Shown in pieces: positions 10,723 to 22,820 of a stretch of DNA of 64,000 nucleotides. The notes below the pieces were generated by a model that saw only the letters and a program-made list of their open reading frames with translations, was not told where the DNA came from and did no database searches. The stretch spans positions 10,182,501-10,246,500 of the forward strand of contig JAHQIY010000001.1 of the NCBI GenBank assembly GCA_019054805.1, written 5' to 3'. How positions within the stretch are numbered: position 1 is the stretch's first letter; every line of letters starts with the position of its first letter. The DNA is from Brachionus manjavacas (Eukaryota; Rotifera; Eurotatoria; Ploima; Brachionidae). The translations under genes were made by a program, and so were the position numbers.

Positions 10723-13532
10723 TAAACGCCAAAAATAAAATAAAATCTAAATTGAAAAAAGCATAAATTAAATAAGTTAAAATAAGAAGTAAAAAAATTA
10801 AAAAGATAAATTGAAATGAGTATTGACAGGTGCTACATGTTTCAGTATTGAAAAATTTAGAAAAGAAAAATGAATGAATAAATTTCAAATCAAATTAAAT
10901 TTTATAAAATATTCAATCAAAAACTGATTTCCACAATCAGTCTTATTTTAACCATAAAAAATCAATCTTACCAGAATATTCCATAAAATTAGTTTTTCAA
11001 TAGATAAGTTAAAATTCTAAGTATTTTTTAATTTTCATAAAATTAATTAGAATTTATTTTTAGAATTTTTGTGCCAATAGAAGAATCGGCTTTGTGCTAA
11101 GTGATTTTTGATTGTGCTGAATGGAAATCTTTGTGCCGGAGAGGTAGACTCGAAAAAGAATTTTTTTCAAAATTTTTTAAATAAATATAATAATATAGTA
11201 ATAATCAGTTAATTGTTTTCACAATTAATTTATATCAAACCTCATTTACTTATGTTAGAAGCATGTCAACTTTTTTGTTCATCTCTTCGGGTTTTGAACG
11301 AAGTCAGTTTAATAATTGTTATTAATTTTTTTCAGGAATAAAATGAAATGAATAAATAATATTTTATCAAAAAAAATTAAATCCTATAAGAAGAGTTTCT
11401 TAATGACAAAACTCTAATTTTAGAATTTATTGAAAAAAAAAATTAGACAATCAAAAATCATATTTATTATTAAAAATTTCAATACTAGATTAAATTTTAA
11501 TTCAAGTAAAGACGTTTTAATTCAAGGGTAAAATTTATAAAGATTATATCAAACGAAAATTTGGTGTGAAATTTAAAAATAGATAATTCAGGTAATTCAA
11601 AATTCTTGCTATCTTGTATTTTTTTTCATTTTATTTTAATTTATTTTATTTAAAATTTTTATTTAATTTTTTTTTATCTGAAGGATATTTAGCTTTGCAC
11701 AGGTAAACAAATGAATAAATAAAAATAAATCTAAATATTGCCTCTTTTTATACAATCGTCTTTCTTTCCCGAATTGATCAATGCTTTAAACCATATATAC
11801 AAGTCATGTCATATTTCAATAAAATAAAAACTACTTTTTAAGCACTAAATGAAAAAAATAATTTTAGATTAAAATAAATTCAATCAAGATTACAAGTCTA
11901 AAAAATTCGATAACAAAAACTGTGAGTACAGATTAAAAAAGAAAGGTCGAATAAAGACAACTCACGAAGAAAGAATCCAAAATATTTATATATGAACACT
12001 TTTATTTTACCTTTTCAATTGACTAAATTTTCAAAGAAAAACTTTCTCAAAATTTCTCTAAATAAAAAATAATCTAAAATTATATTCTGGTGTAATTACG
12101 ATCAATCAATCAAAATTATTTTTCATAGGTAATTTTCAATTTTTATTAAATAATAAATTTATTTGAATTACTATCAATTTTTTTAACTTGAGAAAATTAA
12201 TTTTTTTAAATTTTCTGATTTTAATTTTTAAATTAGATGCAATGATTTTTTGATTTTGTCAAACAAACAAAATTACTTAATTATCGACTTAAAATATTCA
12301 AAATTATATAAAAATTGAACATTTTTGAAATAATCTTTTAATTTGTTTATTTAATCTATCTGGCTATGGTAGTTACTATTCGTTGATCTGTTCCATTTTT
12401 CGTAATAGCAATTATTAGCCGTTGTTTATTTGGTTTTTGTTGGAAAAGTGTTACACTATTTTCTGAAGCACCAGTCTAGAATAATAATTCAGTCAAATTT
12501 TAATTAAAAAATCAGGAAAATGAAACCATACTGATTCTAAAAGCTCCTTAGAAACGCAAAATTATTCTTTAATAAACACTTATGTTTATCGAGTATTTAG
12601 AAAGTAGTTTTTTTTAATCAGAACATAGACTTATTTTTAAAAATCAATTATAATTTATGTTTAGAATTAAGAGCTTTTTTTTTCATTTTTTAAGAATATT
12701 ACTATGGCATAATTCTAAATTATTTCTAAATAAATTCCATTAAAAAATCATTGTTCCATGACTAAACTGTGACTTATGAAACAAAAATAAAACATAATGA
12801 AATATATTTTTACGTCATTCATTTAACGTGGTGATTCTTTTTTATTTATTCTAAATTTTCAAAATTTTTTGATTTAAGAATAAAAATAAAACGAGAGAGT
12901 TGATAGCAAATTATTGAATTTAAAGCTTTAGGTAAAAAATCTTTTAAATCCAGAGTCATTTGAAAAACTTAAGAATTTGTTTAAAAAGAGCGATTTTTTT
13001 TAGAGCCAAAAATAATTTTTTCTAAAGCTACTATTTAGACTCATTTAAATATTCTGATTATTGGATAATTGAATTTACTATGAATTATGGTTCGATTTTA
13101 ATGATTTATTTTTAAACTTGATCCAGTAGATTAATAGATTTTTAAAAATGATATTTTAATATAAGATATCTGATAGCTAAAGTGAACTTTTTAAGTTTAT
13201 TTGCACGTATCTGGATACTAAATTTAAACTTTTATAGGCTATTTTGACTGATTTAAAAAAAAACGCTCTTTAATTGATTTAAAAGAAGAGTCAAAAGCAA
13301 TTTCTTATTTGATTAATCATAATTTATCGTTTTTTTTTCAAATAGAAGGAAATTAAAATCGTTTTTGACAAAATTTCAAAAAATTAATTTGTTTTTTTTT
13401 GGCACAAATTGATAGCGTTTTTTAAAGCTTCCGTGGAGTAATTTTTCTAATTTTTTCACAGAATTCACTATCTCAAATGAATTTTGCTAAAATTTGAATA
13501 TAAAATCAAGCTTGATTAACTTTGACAAAAAA
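10723..13532. other. AT-rich intergenic DNA with one retroelement tail
   Basis: No gene is recognised. The only ordered feature is the group A tail module at 11677-11728. A minus-strand open frame at 10673-10888 is the antisense of the gag relic and low-complexity DNA, not a gene. Confidence 0.5.
11677..11728 (+). repeat. Retroelement 3'-tail module (group A)
   Basis: TCTGAAGGATATTTAGCTTT is followed by GCACAGGTAAACAAATGAATAAATAAAA. It is the plus-strand counterpart of the copy at 9092-9131. Because the gag/RT relic lies 1 kb upstream in the same orientation, it could be that element's own 3' end. Confidence 0.5.
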
Positions 13533-15867
13533 ATGACGCTTAAGATTATTCCAAAATATTTCCAAATTTTTCTTAAGTCTTATTCTACTCCAGTTTTATC
13601 GTATTTTGCACTCCTATTAGTGTCAAGTTTATCGAAATATTTAGCGCTGTTGGTGAATTTTATTTTATTGTTATATATTGGCTCTATAAATTCCAAAAAA
13701 AAATACAATCAATTAAACGTGTTGTTGACTGCTCTCGCTTTTAATAATCTAACTATTTATCATGTATTAGTATCAGCGTATGCCGAAGTACTGCCATGGG
13801 AAGAATGTCTTCACTTTTTGTTTTATGCAATATCATTTTATTTTTATTATCAGTATAAAATTTTTAAATACTCAGAAAAGGGATTGATTGCTTCAAAAGA
13901 GTAAGTAGATTTTTGATTTTCAATAAAGACATTGTCTATTCACATATAATTTATTTAATGGAATTTAAAGGTTTTTAAAAAAGAATTCACAGTATTTTAA
14001 AGATAGTTTGTTCAATAGATAAAGTTTTAACTAAAATTTCAAATCAAACAAAAAAAGAAGTTTCATATTTTTTATTTATTTCTATAAGATTATTTGAAAA
14101 ATAAAAAATGAGAATAACGTGAAGTATTTCATTAGTAATTCTATCAATAGGTAGTAGAAGCAATGAAAAATGCAGTAAAGAAATATCTATACCAGCGCAA
14201 GTTTGCGTTTGGCCTTAGTGGTCACTGCATTCTCCTTAAATTAAAGACTATTATTAAAAAAATTTATTTCATTTACCAGTCTGATTCTTTCAAAATTGTT
14301 GACAATTTTGTATATTTGAATCACATTTATTCATCTTCAAGACTCAAAAAACAAGAAAGTTTAATCTATCTTCATATGGTTTGTCTTTGGCTGATTTAGC
14401 TATTTAGGTGACTTTTTTCTAGACTTTTTCAAGTACTTTTAGGTCTGCTTTTGATGATGGATACCGCACTCTAAAGGCATACTCTAAATGAGGTCGGACC
14501 AATGCAGTATAAAGTGGTTTTACAGTTTCCTTGTCCAAATATACAAATGAATTCTTAATTTGACTGAGAACATAATTTGCTATTGGTTCTGCAGATGAAC
14601 ACTGTTTGCTATATTTGATCTCCAAGAACATTACCACCCCTAAATCATTTTCAGTTCGGTTGACCATTTAATTTCATATTCAACAAAAGTTTTCAGAAGG
14701 TTTTTTAGAATATCTAATGTCTTTTAAAAATTCAAACCAATTTTTGATCATCCGCATATGATGAACATTGACTTTCGAATGACTCAAGCAAGTCATTTAT
14801 ATAAATCACGAAAAGAATCGGACCGAGAACTGACCATTTTTCCCCAATTCCCAATTTTAAATGTATCACCCATTACTACTCTTTGCTTTCTACCTGAAAA
14901 GAATGCTTTGATTCATTGCAAAGATTCACCAGTAATTCCGTACGAGCGCAATATCATAATTAACTTTTCGTGTGAGACATTTTCAAATACTTTTGCAATG
15001 TCTGTGTAAACATTAAGATAAAAGTTGTAATCGAAAAATTGCCTAAAAATTTTAATTTATTTTAAATTTTAAATTTTTTAAATTTTCCTTTTTTTCATCG
15101 CCTTTAGTGGTGTTGAAAAAAATAATCGTTTTTTAAATTAAATCTTTATTTTTAGCAATCGGTTGATTGATTTCAAGAACCTGAAAAGAATTATTAGCTT
15201 ATTCAGATTTTAATTTTATTTTTCAGATGAAATAGCAAAGGTTATAATTTATTTTGAAATTTTCTGAAAGATTTTTTAATCTTTGACCTTTTACCATTAG
15301 TTATAGTCGAAATTCCTATAAATTGATTTATTAAAATTCAGTATGACGTATAAAAATTTATTAGAAAAAAAATTTAATTTATGTATTACCATGATAGAAA
15401 AAATGAAAAAAAAATAACAAATTTTGTTACACATAAAAAAGACATTGTCTTATCTTAAGATATAAATTTAAAAAAAATTATATTTAAGGCAAAATTGGAC
15501 CTCAATTGATTTTAATAATAATGAAATGATTAAAGATTATAAAAAAAACGAATATTATATAAAATTTTTGGTCTATTTGTTTATTGCATCCGCTTATTCA
15601 AGTCAATTAACATTTACCACTCTATGTACACCGATTATGGTATATAACTGGTTCCTGATTCCAAACGAATGCTCATTAATTTTTTCGACTTTTTAGTAAT
15701 TTAATATTTTTCTAATCAATCTTCTCATTTTTAATGCTTAATTTTTTAGTTCCGCTCTTTGCTCGGCAAGTGGATTTTTTTGTGTTAGTACATCTTTATC
15801 AGCATTGTTTCAATTAATTAAAGTTATAAAAAAAATTTCCATCCAAATCAAACTAGTCACAAATTAA
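13533..15867 (+). CDS. Small multi-pass membrane protein, possibly a divergent PIGF
   Basis: Three exons fit in phase: 13533-13900, 15489-15695 and 15750-15867, giving 230 aa. Donors are GTAAGT and GTAATT; acceptors are TTTAAG and TTTTAG. An in-frame stop at 13488 precedes the first in-frame ATG (13533). The protein is almost entirely hydrophobic helices with short loops and a Lys-rich end. The block YHVLVSAYAEVLPWEECLHF followed by LFYAI resembles the PIGF (GPI-anchor ethanolamine-phosphate transferase subunit) pattern of His-Val, Leu, Glu and Phe-Leu-Phe, and the length matches PIGF (about 220 aa). The usually well conserved PIPLDW..PWQ block is only weakly echoed by TPIMVYNWFLIP, so the name is tentative. 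Intron 1 hosts a dead reverse transcriptase (14419-15035, minus) and a tiny plus-strand RT-like scrap near 14290-14340. The stop lies 39 bp from the end of the convergent PAS kinase gene. Confidence 0.6.
14419..15035 (-). pseudogene. Decayed non-LTR reverse transcriptase in an intron
   Basis: On the minus strand, frames from about 15035 down give TDIAKVFENVSHEKLIMILR (motif A region), then an IKAFFSGRKQRVVMGD block. A YADD catalytic motif (codons TAT GCG GAT GAT, about 14747-14758) lies in a shifted frame. A last open part reads NDLGVVMFLEIKYSKQCSSA and LYTALVRPHLEYAFRVRYP, the usual C-terminal region of jockey/CR1-type RTs. Several stops and frameshifts and the loss of the segment between motif A and YADD make it a pseudogene. 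It sits inside intron 1 of the PIGF-like gene in antisense orientation. Base composition has drifted close to the AT-rich background, suggesting an old insertion. Confidence 0.75.
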
Positions 15868-15906
15868 ACGAACAAAGATAAATTCAACCTAATGAATCTA
15901 ACAAAT

Positions 15907-18900
15907 TTAAAAACTTTTCGACAATAAATTTTTAAAAGAAAATTGACAATTATTGTAAAGATTCTCTTGGCCATCAAAATTTTCGTGATATTCAAAATTA
16001 TCAGTTTGTTTATCAACCAACTGGTCGTTCTGCTTGATCACAAAATTTGGATTAAACTCTTCCTCTCGATTCAAATCACCGGCGTTATTGCCGTGGAACT
16101 CAGTGTCTCTAATCACTTCATTCCATTTAAATTTATCCAAATCTACAATCTGATTGACCCAGTTGTTGGATTCGATTTCTTCAATGGTAGCTCTCAATTC
16201 TGGCTTCGGACACAAAATAGAGAATAAAAGCTTCATTAGCTCTTTGGACACTTTAAATGGTGGCTTGAGTATGCACTCGATTGTTTCTTCAGCGCTTTGA
16301 AATGGATTTTCACAAAACACCAAAGTGTAAAGGGCGATTCCGCATGTCCATACATCAAGTTCAGGTCCATAGTACTTGTTTCCAAGCAGAACATCGGGAC
16401 TACAATAATCCATAGTACCGCAAAAAGTAGCGAATTTTTTTCCTTTGGTTACATGGGCTGCTGAACCAAAATCGATTAATTTGATTTGAAAATTTTCATT
16501 TATCACAATATTCTCATCCTTGATATCCCTATGGACAATCATATTCGAGTGCAAATAGGATACTGCGGAAACAATTTGTTTGAATATATAACTGGCTAGA
16601 GATTCTTCAATGTGTCTTCTTTGTCTGTCGATAAATTCAAATAAGTCCATACCGCAGCCATGCTTTTCCATTACCATTTGTATATGCTCTGAATCTTGAA
16701 ATATCTCAACTACTTTTATAATATTTGGATGGTCTAGCTTGCACAGTATGGAAACCTCAAGCGGAACTTCGCCATATTTTTTATCAGTTATCCAATTTTC
16801 TCGATAAATTTTAGATTTTAGAATGTACTTTGTGACCACTTCATACCGGTCAACTTTTCTTATTGCAAGCTGCACGAAACCAGAAGCTCCACGACCTATT
16901 GTTCTCAGATCATCATATTCGTATAGATAATTGTTTGGCTCATTTAAGGTGATATTTTGATGAGTCCGATAGAACTTTAAAAAATTAATTTATCAGTGAA
17001 TTAATTTAAAAAAAAAAATTTTTCTATTTTTATTTAATAAATTTAATTATGAACAGCTCAATCTTAAAAAATGAATTTTGTGATACCAGCAGACAAAATT
17101 GCTATGATCGCATCATTTTGGAAACCTTAAGGAAAAAACTGATTCTGGAAGAAACTGATTCCGAGAAAAACAGTTAAAAGAGACCTGAAAGATTTGAAAC
17201 TTACATAAGTGAAGTAGAAATAGCCGCCAAAACATAACAGCATGGTTGAGCCATGTTAACTTCTTTGCTTTAAGTCTAATGTTTTTAGATATTTGTGCTT
17301 CTAATGGAACGGCTTTATTTTTCATTAAATCTATATTTATCTACAATATTTTTTAATATTTTACTGGATATTTAATTTTTTTCGTAATTAAATTTAAAAA
17401 AACTCTTGAAAAAACTTTGTAAGTAAGAAATTAAAAAAAAAAGAAGAATAAGAAGATAAAGTTGCTTCACTTAATTTGAGAAGAATAATCAAATATTCAA
17501 ACAAAATGATTTTTATTATAATTTAGAAAAAAAAACATCAAGTTCCTAGACTACTAAAGAAACAAAAAGGCTCTTAAATTTTTTGTAAATTTTTTTGTTA
17601 CAAAAAAATTAAGTTCTAACTTTCTCACTTTTCCAGCAATCAAATAACACTTTTTGTTATTAAAAAATGGTTTACTTTACTACTTTGATTTTCTTTTTTA
17701 CCAAAATATAAATTTAGATAGATTAGAGTAAAATTATTAAATCAGATTATTGATTCTTGAAAAAAATTTTATTCAACACATTTTATGTGGTAAAATCTTA
17801 TCCAAATTGACGTAAGATTACGTAAATTTGTTATATATTTTTTTAAGAATATAAGCCAAGATTAAATGATTTCTTTAATTGACAAATACTACACTTAACT
17901 TAAATTCGGATGAATTTTTATTCGATCTCCATAAAAATTAATCGAAATAATATTAAATATTTTTTAGCTTTCAAGCATCCTAATCTTTCTTTTATTCAAT
18001 TTATTCTCTTTATATTTATTTATTCACTTTTTATTTAATTATCGCCTTTTTGCCAAAAGAAATTTTTTTTATAAATTTTATTTAATGAATTTTTACTTGA
18101 GACTGGTCCATAGAACATTCAATGATTGATTTGTCTGAATAAGGATCTCTGCATATCCAAACACAAATTAAATCATCGCTAATGTCAGTTTCTTTGCTAA
18201 TCTTGGCAAACTTTCTCTGAAAAAATATTCTAATATTGGAACCATCATTGTGCTTGCCTCTGCCAAAAAACATTCCTTCATTTAGGTTTTTATTATGCAA
18301 CTTTAACTTTGGAATTCGTTCATCAATTTTTAATTTGGTGTTAGTCATCATCTTAATGTGATTCAAAGCTGCTGGAGTCGAAGTTACCTGATTTTTGAAT
18401 TTTTTATTTTTTTCATTTGGAGCATTGTTACCATTCAGCTCTGATAAAATAGAAGATCTTCTTCTATTAGAAATTTCACCTAAATTTTGTTCCGAATCAG
18501 CCCGATTGAGTTCAACTTTTCTTTTGTTATTTTTCTTTCCTTCTTCGTCATCTAAATTCTCCTCATGATCATCTATAATCAGGCTTACTTCTTGCTTGCT
18601 TTTTTCACTTTCTAGTCCTTTTACCAAGCGACATTTGCTACAATAGCCATCCTCGCGACTATTCTCCCATTCGGACATGCTGATTTTAGATGATGAAATA
18701 TTTGGCTTTGAGGGAGAAGTTAATGGCGATTCATCAATATACGAACTTTTAGTCGAGCACGTAGACGCAATTGATTGTTCGTCAAAAGATACATTCGATT
18801 TTTCCAAATTGGCATTGTTTTTAATGGCCTTGGCAAGAAGAGTTTTTTTGACATTCGATTGTGGGGTATTGGTTACTGATGAGGGTTTTTTAGGATTTGA

Positions 18901-21484
18901 ATTCGGCGAAAGAATCAAATTTTCCAAAAAATTTAAGCATTTTTTGTTAGGGCTATATTCAATGGAGTCCAAATTGAATTCAGCAAGCAAATCGGGCTTT
19001 TGAAATGCCTTGCTACAAATTGCGCAAGATTTTTTCAATTCAGTTGTGTCATCATTGTCCAGAGTTGAATTTGTTGAGTCCAATTTTTCATGCTCAGTTT
19101 CAGTGATCATCAATTTGGGTACAGCTTTCTGTTTAGTAGGAGTCTTTTTTTTGGGCGTTTGTCTATTTTCCAAAAAACTTCCATTGTTTAGCTTTGAATG
19201 ATTTGCGTTCAAATAGCTGTTATTTATATTCAGCGGTGTCATTCTATGTGTGGCAGTTGAAGATGTGTCCGGGTCAAAAAAATTCGGTATCAAATAAGTT
19301 ATTGGCTTTAATTTTAAAAAAAAATTGTATTTTTTTAAAAATTACATTTTATAAAGTATCATTTAGTCAAAAGGAAATGAACCAAAATTAAAAAAATTTT
19401 AGCCCATGAGCATTAAACAAACTAAAACTTCATTTTTTCTATACTTATCGATTGTTTTTAAGCTTTTGATAGCTTTAATTTTTTTGTGCTCTTTTTAACA
19501 CTCAAAGAACCGGCTATTTTTGACAAAAACTTTGTTTAAATGTTGCATTCGTTCCATTAAAGTCTGTAATATGATAAGCAGAATATTTAAAAGACCGTTA
19601 CCTAAGCTTTAAAAAAATATTAAAACATCTAAATATGATTAATGGTGGACTAAAAATTAAATTTGAATTTTTGAAAAAGTGGCAAATTGACACCGCTGGT
19701 TCTTTGAGTGTTAAATAAAAATTCACTTTATTATAAAATACCTTTTCAAGCAGTTCTTTTTCATCATATCCGAATAGAAATCTCGAAAATGTTGAATTAT
19801 ATGAGTTGATTTTAAAGTCGCTGGCACGTACTGTAATCAGACCACTAATATTTGTATATACATTCACACTACAATTGAACAAAACCTCTTACAAAAAAAA
19901 ATTTAAATTAGTAAGTAATAATTTAAAAAAAAATTTTTAATTAATTAATTTTATTGTATTTTATTTCTTTTTTTCTAAAAATAATTAGCTTTTAAAGATT
20001 TGTTAAAAACTATCTAATACTATGTAACTACTGTTACTACTGTTACTAATTTTTTAAGACAATAAATTTTTTTAAATTTATAAAAAAATTTTCCTTAATA
20101 ATGACGATTCGTTTATTTAATTTTGCCTTTTTTTTTTAATACTTTTACATAAATTAAAGCAAAAACCTTAAACAAAATCAATTTACCGCTTAAAAAAATT
20201 GATTGCCTCAAATCATAAAAGCTTACCATCATTTAAAAGTTGTTTTCTAAGGATATTAACTGTCATCGGAATATTTTCTCCCTGAAGAGAACGGCCAGTC
20301 AAAGGTTGCTTTCTGTGCTCCTTTTAGAGATTAATTGTTTTTTAATTTTTCTTTTAAAAATAAATTTTTACTTTTAATATGCTACTCATTGGTATTTTCA
20401 TTGAAGGTATTAATTCAGTAATTTCCTTTCCATTTAGGACAGATGATGCACTCATTGAAGACAACGATGAAGGTCCTTCTGGATGATTAATACCATGTAA
20501 GTTAGTGTAGCCAAAAATGTAACTAAAGTTTGAATTATAATGTTTTATTCGACCCTGAGAAAAATAAAATAGATAAAATTTAATTTAATTTTTCAATTAT
20601 TTAATCTTTACTTTAACGTTTATCGAAAAAGAGCCAACAATTCGCTGAATAGGCTCCATAACACACAAACATCTAGGCTCTGATTCATCAGTTAATTTTT
20701 GCATGAACATTGAAATCGGAATTTTTGAACGCTTGTCAACTTCATCTTCTTTATCAGCATCTTCATTTTTAAAGCAATTGTCGTTTGTGACTGCATCAAA
20801 AATTTTTCCTGAGCAAAGAACCACCCGACCGTTCTGGTCCAGGCGATCTGATTCCATTAAAATGTCTTGTTTTTTTTCACAATCAGATTCATCATTCAAA
20901 TCAAGCAAATTTTTTAGGCACATGCCAATTAGCTTTTCTTCGGTGAAACCGAATAGATCACAACTAATATTATTTGCAGTCAAGATTTCTGTGGTTCGAC
21001 CATTTATAACCAAAAGTGCCTTGTTTGGGTTATTAACAGTTATTATTTTCTCAGGACTAATATTATTAGGTATCAAGGAATTGGTATTTAAAAATTGATT
21101 GTACAAAAACCAACTCTTGTCTGCTGTGGTTGACAAATAACTAGCATTCATAAAGCTTACACCGGTGTCATTAAAGGCAGTTTGGGCTGCGCGACGACTT
21201 GTGTTTAAGTTTTTGATTAAATTGTTTTTCAAAAAACTAACTGAGTTTAAGTCACAACCTTTGTAGCGGTTCAGGTCAGGTGAAAAGTTGTTTGGATGTT
21301 TGGTCTTGTTTTGATGAGTGAAAACTTTGGGAAAAGATTGATTGCATTCAAACGATTCTTCGTTTTCATCATTCAGACCGAATTGGGCGGCGCGTTCGCG
21401 TCGTCCATTGCGCAGGGTGTCAATCGTAGGAGATCCGAACCCAGGTGAACCCGAAATATCATAAACTTTGCTATTTTTCATCAT
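15907..21484 (-). CDS. PASK: PAS domain-containing serine/threonine kinase (PAS kinase)
   Basis: Six exons on the minus strand join in phase: 21484-20612, 20554-20372, 20320-20227, 19887-19742, 19305-18097, 16974-15907; about 1190 aa (human PASK about 1320). PAS-like segments: residues about 150-290 (CDLFGFTEEKLIGM) with continuation in exons 2-3 (NFSYIFGYTNLHG), then exon 4 (RFLFGYDEKELLEK) running into PITYLIPNFFDP in exon 5. A long Ser/Asn/Lys-rich linker follows. The kinase domain fills exon 6: Gly loop GRGASGFV (about 861), ATP lysine in VVTKYILK (about 884), HRDIKDEN (Asp about 985), DFG (about 1003), and the PASK-typical FCGTMDYCSPDVLLG and GPELDVWTCGIALYTLVF. All catalytic residues are present. 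PASK senses nutrient state and phosphorylates metabolic enzymes and translation regulators. The 1.1 kb intron 18096-16975 holds only a short MITE scrap. Confidence 0.93.
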
Positions 21485-21706
21485 TGTAGCCGAGAAAAAA
21501 TTTAATTTTGTTCTTTTTAAACTTGAATGAATTTCTCAAATGTAATAGCTTAGAGAATGTGATTTTGTTTTAATGATTTCATAATATACTTGTATATTTC
21601 GATGATTTTAAGTTTTATTATAAGTTTTTTTAAACCTTGACTTTTTTCTAAGCGCTTTTGATAATATTTAAAATCTTAAATCTTTATGGGTAGATTTAAA
21701 AAAAAC

Positions 21707-21780
21707 TGCCCAGTGGGAGGATCGAACTCACGACCTTCGCGTTATTAGCACGACGCTCTAACCAACTGAGCTAACCGGGC
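21707..21780 (-). tRNA. tRNA-Ile(AAU): tRNA-Ile (AAU anticodon), copy 1
   Basis: A 74-nt cloverleaf without intron: acceptor GCCCGGT/ACTGGGC with one G-T pair, D arm TAGCTCAGTTGG, anticodon loop CTAATAA (anticodon AAU, read as IAU), T loop TTCGATC, discriminator A. The T stem GTGAG/CTCCC has one U-C mismatch (positions 50-64). The transcript is followed by a T run, a Pol III terminator. The upstream flank ATTGTCGATATTGAA is shared with copy 3. It lies about 220 bp upstream of the PAS kinase start, in the same orientation. Confidence 0.95.
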
Positions 21781-22643
21781 TTCAATATCGACAATTTTTA
21801 ACTCAATTTTAATAATAACCAGAGTTTCCATATAATTGAAAACGATCCCTTAGTAGTTAGGAATTGTGTCTTTTTCTTTTAATTTTAAGTTCAAATTTAT
21901 TTAATAATAGTAAAATTTAGTTTTGTTTAAAAGAAATTGTCAGCATTTTATATTTCGTAATTTCAATTTAACATTTAATTATTAAAGCTTTGGATTAAAA
22001 ACGAAATTTAATTAAAATATAAAATTTTCGTTTTTTCTTTTTATTTCTTCTGAATAATGTAACATTCGACAGATTGAATTAAAAAAAATATTAAGTTTTT
22101 GTAAGTTGAACTGAGTCGAATGATAAACATTAGGTTTATATTACTCAAAGTATTTTTTTGATTTTTAAGTCAAAATAAGGAGGAAAATAAAATAATTTAT
22201 TAAAAAAAAACATCTTAGATACATTTTAGATATAGAATGTTTGAAAGTTGAAGAAAGAGAGATAAAATAGAAATTACGAAAATAAATTTTGTAAATCTAT
22301 ATTGAAATTAGTAATTTTTTTTATATTATTTTAGTGTTTTTTTTTCTTTGGTCATTTGTCAGAGTTAAATATTCTCTTTTAAATTTACTCTAAAAAAGTG
22401 CTATATTCTATGGAGGAATTCTTAAAACTTAAGCTTTTTACTTAGAAAAACCGTTTAAAGTTTGAGAAAGTTAGCTAAATTTTTCACGCTAGTAAAATTT
22501 TTTTTAAATAATAAGATTTTCTATGAGAATATGAAATTTTTAAAATATTTTAACTATCATAATTTAAATATTATTAAATCGGAGAAAAAATTTGTTAATT
22601 TTGATAAAAAATAAATCTTAAATTAAATACAGCTAAAATCAAC
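21781..22643. other. AT-rich DNA between tRNA-Ile copies 1 and 2
   Basis: No gene or repeat is recognised. The start (about 21781-21800) carries the upstream flank shared by copies 1 and 3. Confidence 0.5.
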
Positions 22644-22717
22644 GCCCGGTTAGCTCAGTTGGTTAGAGCGTCGTGCTAATAACGCGAAGGTCGTGAGTTC
22701 GATCCTCCCACTGGGCA
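22644..22717 (+). tRNA. tRNA-Ile(AAU): tRNA-Ile (AAU anticodon), copy 2
   Basis: Identical over all 74 nt to copies 1 and 3, including the T-stem U-C mismatch, but on the opposite strand. It is followed by AAATTTTTTAT, a Pol III T-run terminator that is shared with the downstream flank of copy 3. Its upstream flank does not match the other two. It lies about 105 bp before the LINE fragment. Confidence 0.95.
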
Positions 22718-22820
22718 AATTTTTTATTTCAAAGTTCTAAAATATTGTAATTAAACACAGAAACTAAATTTTTTAAGAGATTCAATTTCGTATTAAAAAG
22801 TAAAAAAAAATAGAAAAAGA

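Noticed and set aside
14163..14399. Plus-strand frame with IVDNFVYLNHIYSSS resembling an RTE/LINE C-terminal block
   Set aside because: Too short and too degraded to call an element by itself; mentioned only as an intronic RT-like scrap.
17113..17325. Minus-strand 70-codon frame in the PAS kinase intron
   Set aside because: No family resemblance. PAS kinase exons 5 and 6 join directly in phase across this interval, giving a continuous protein.
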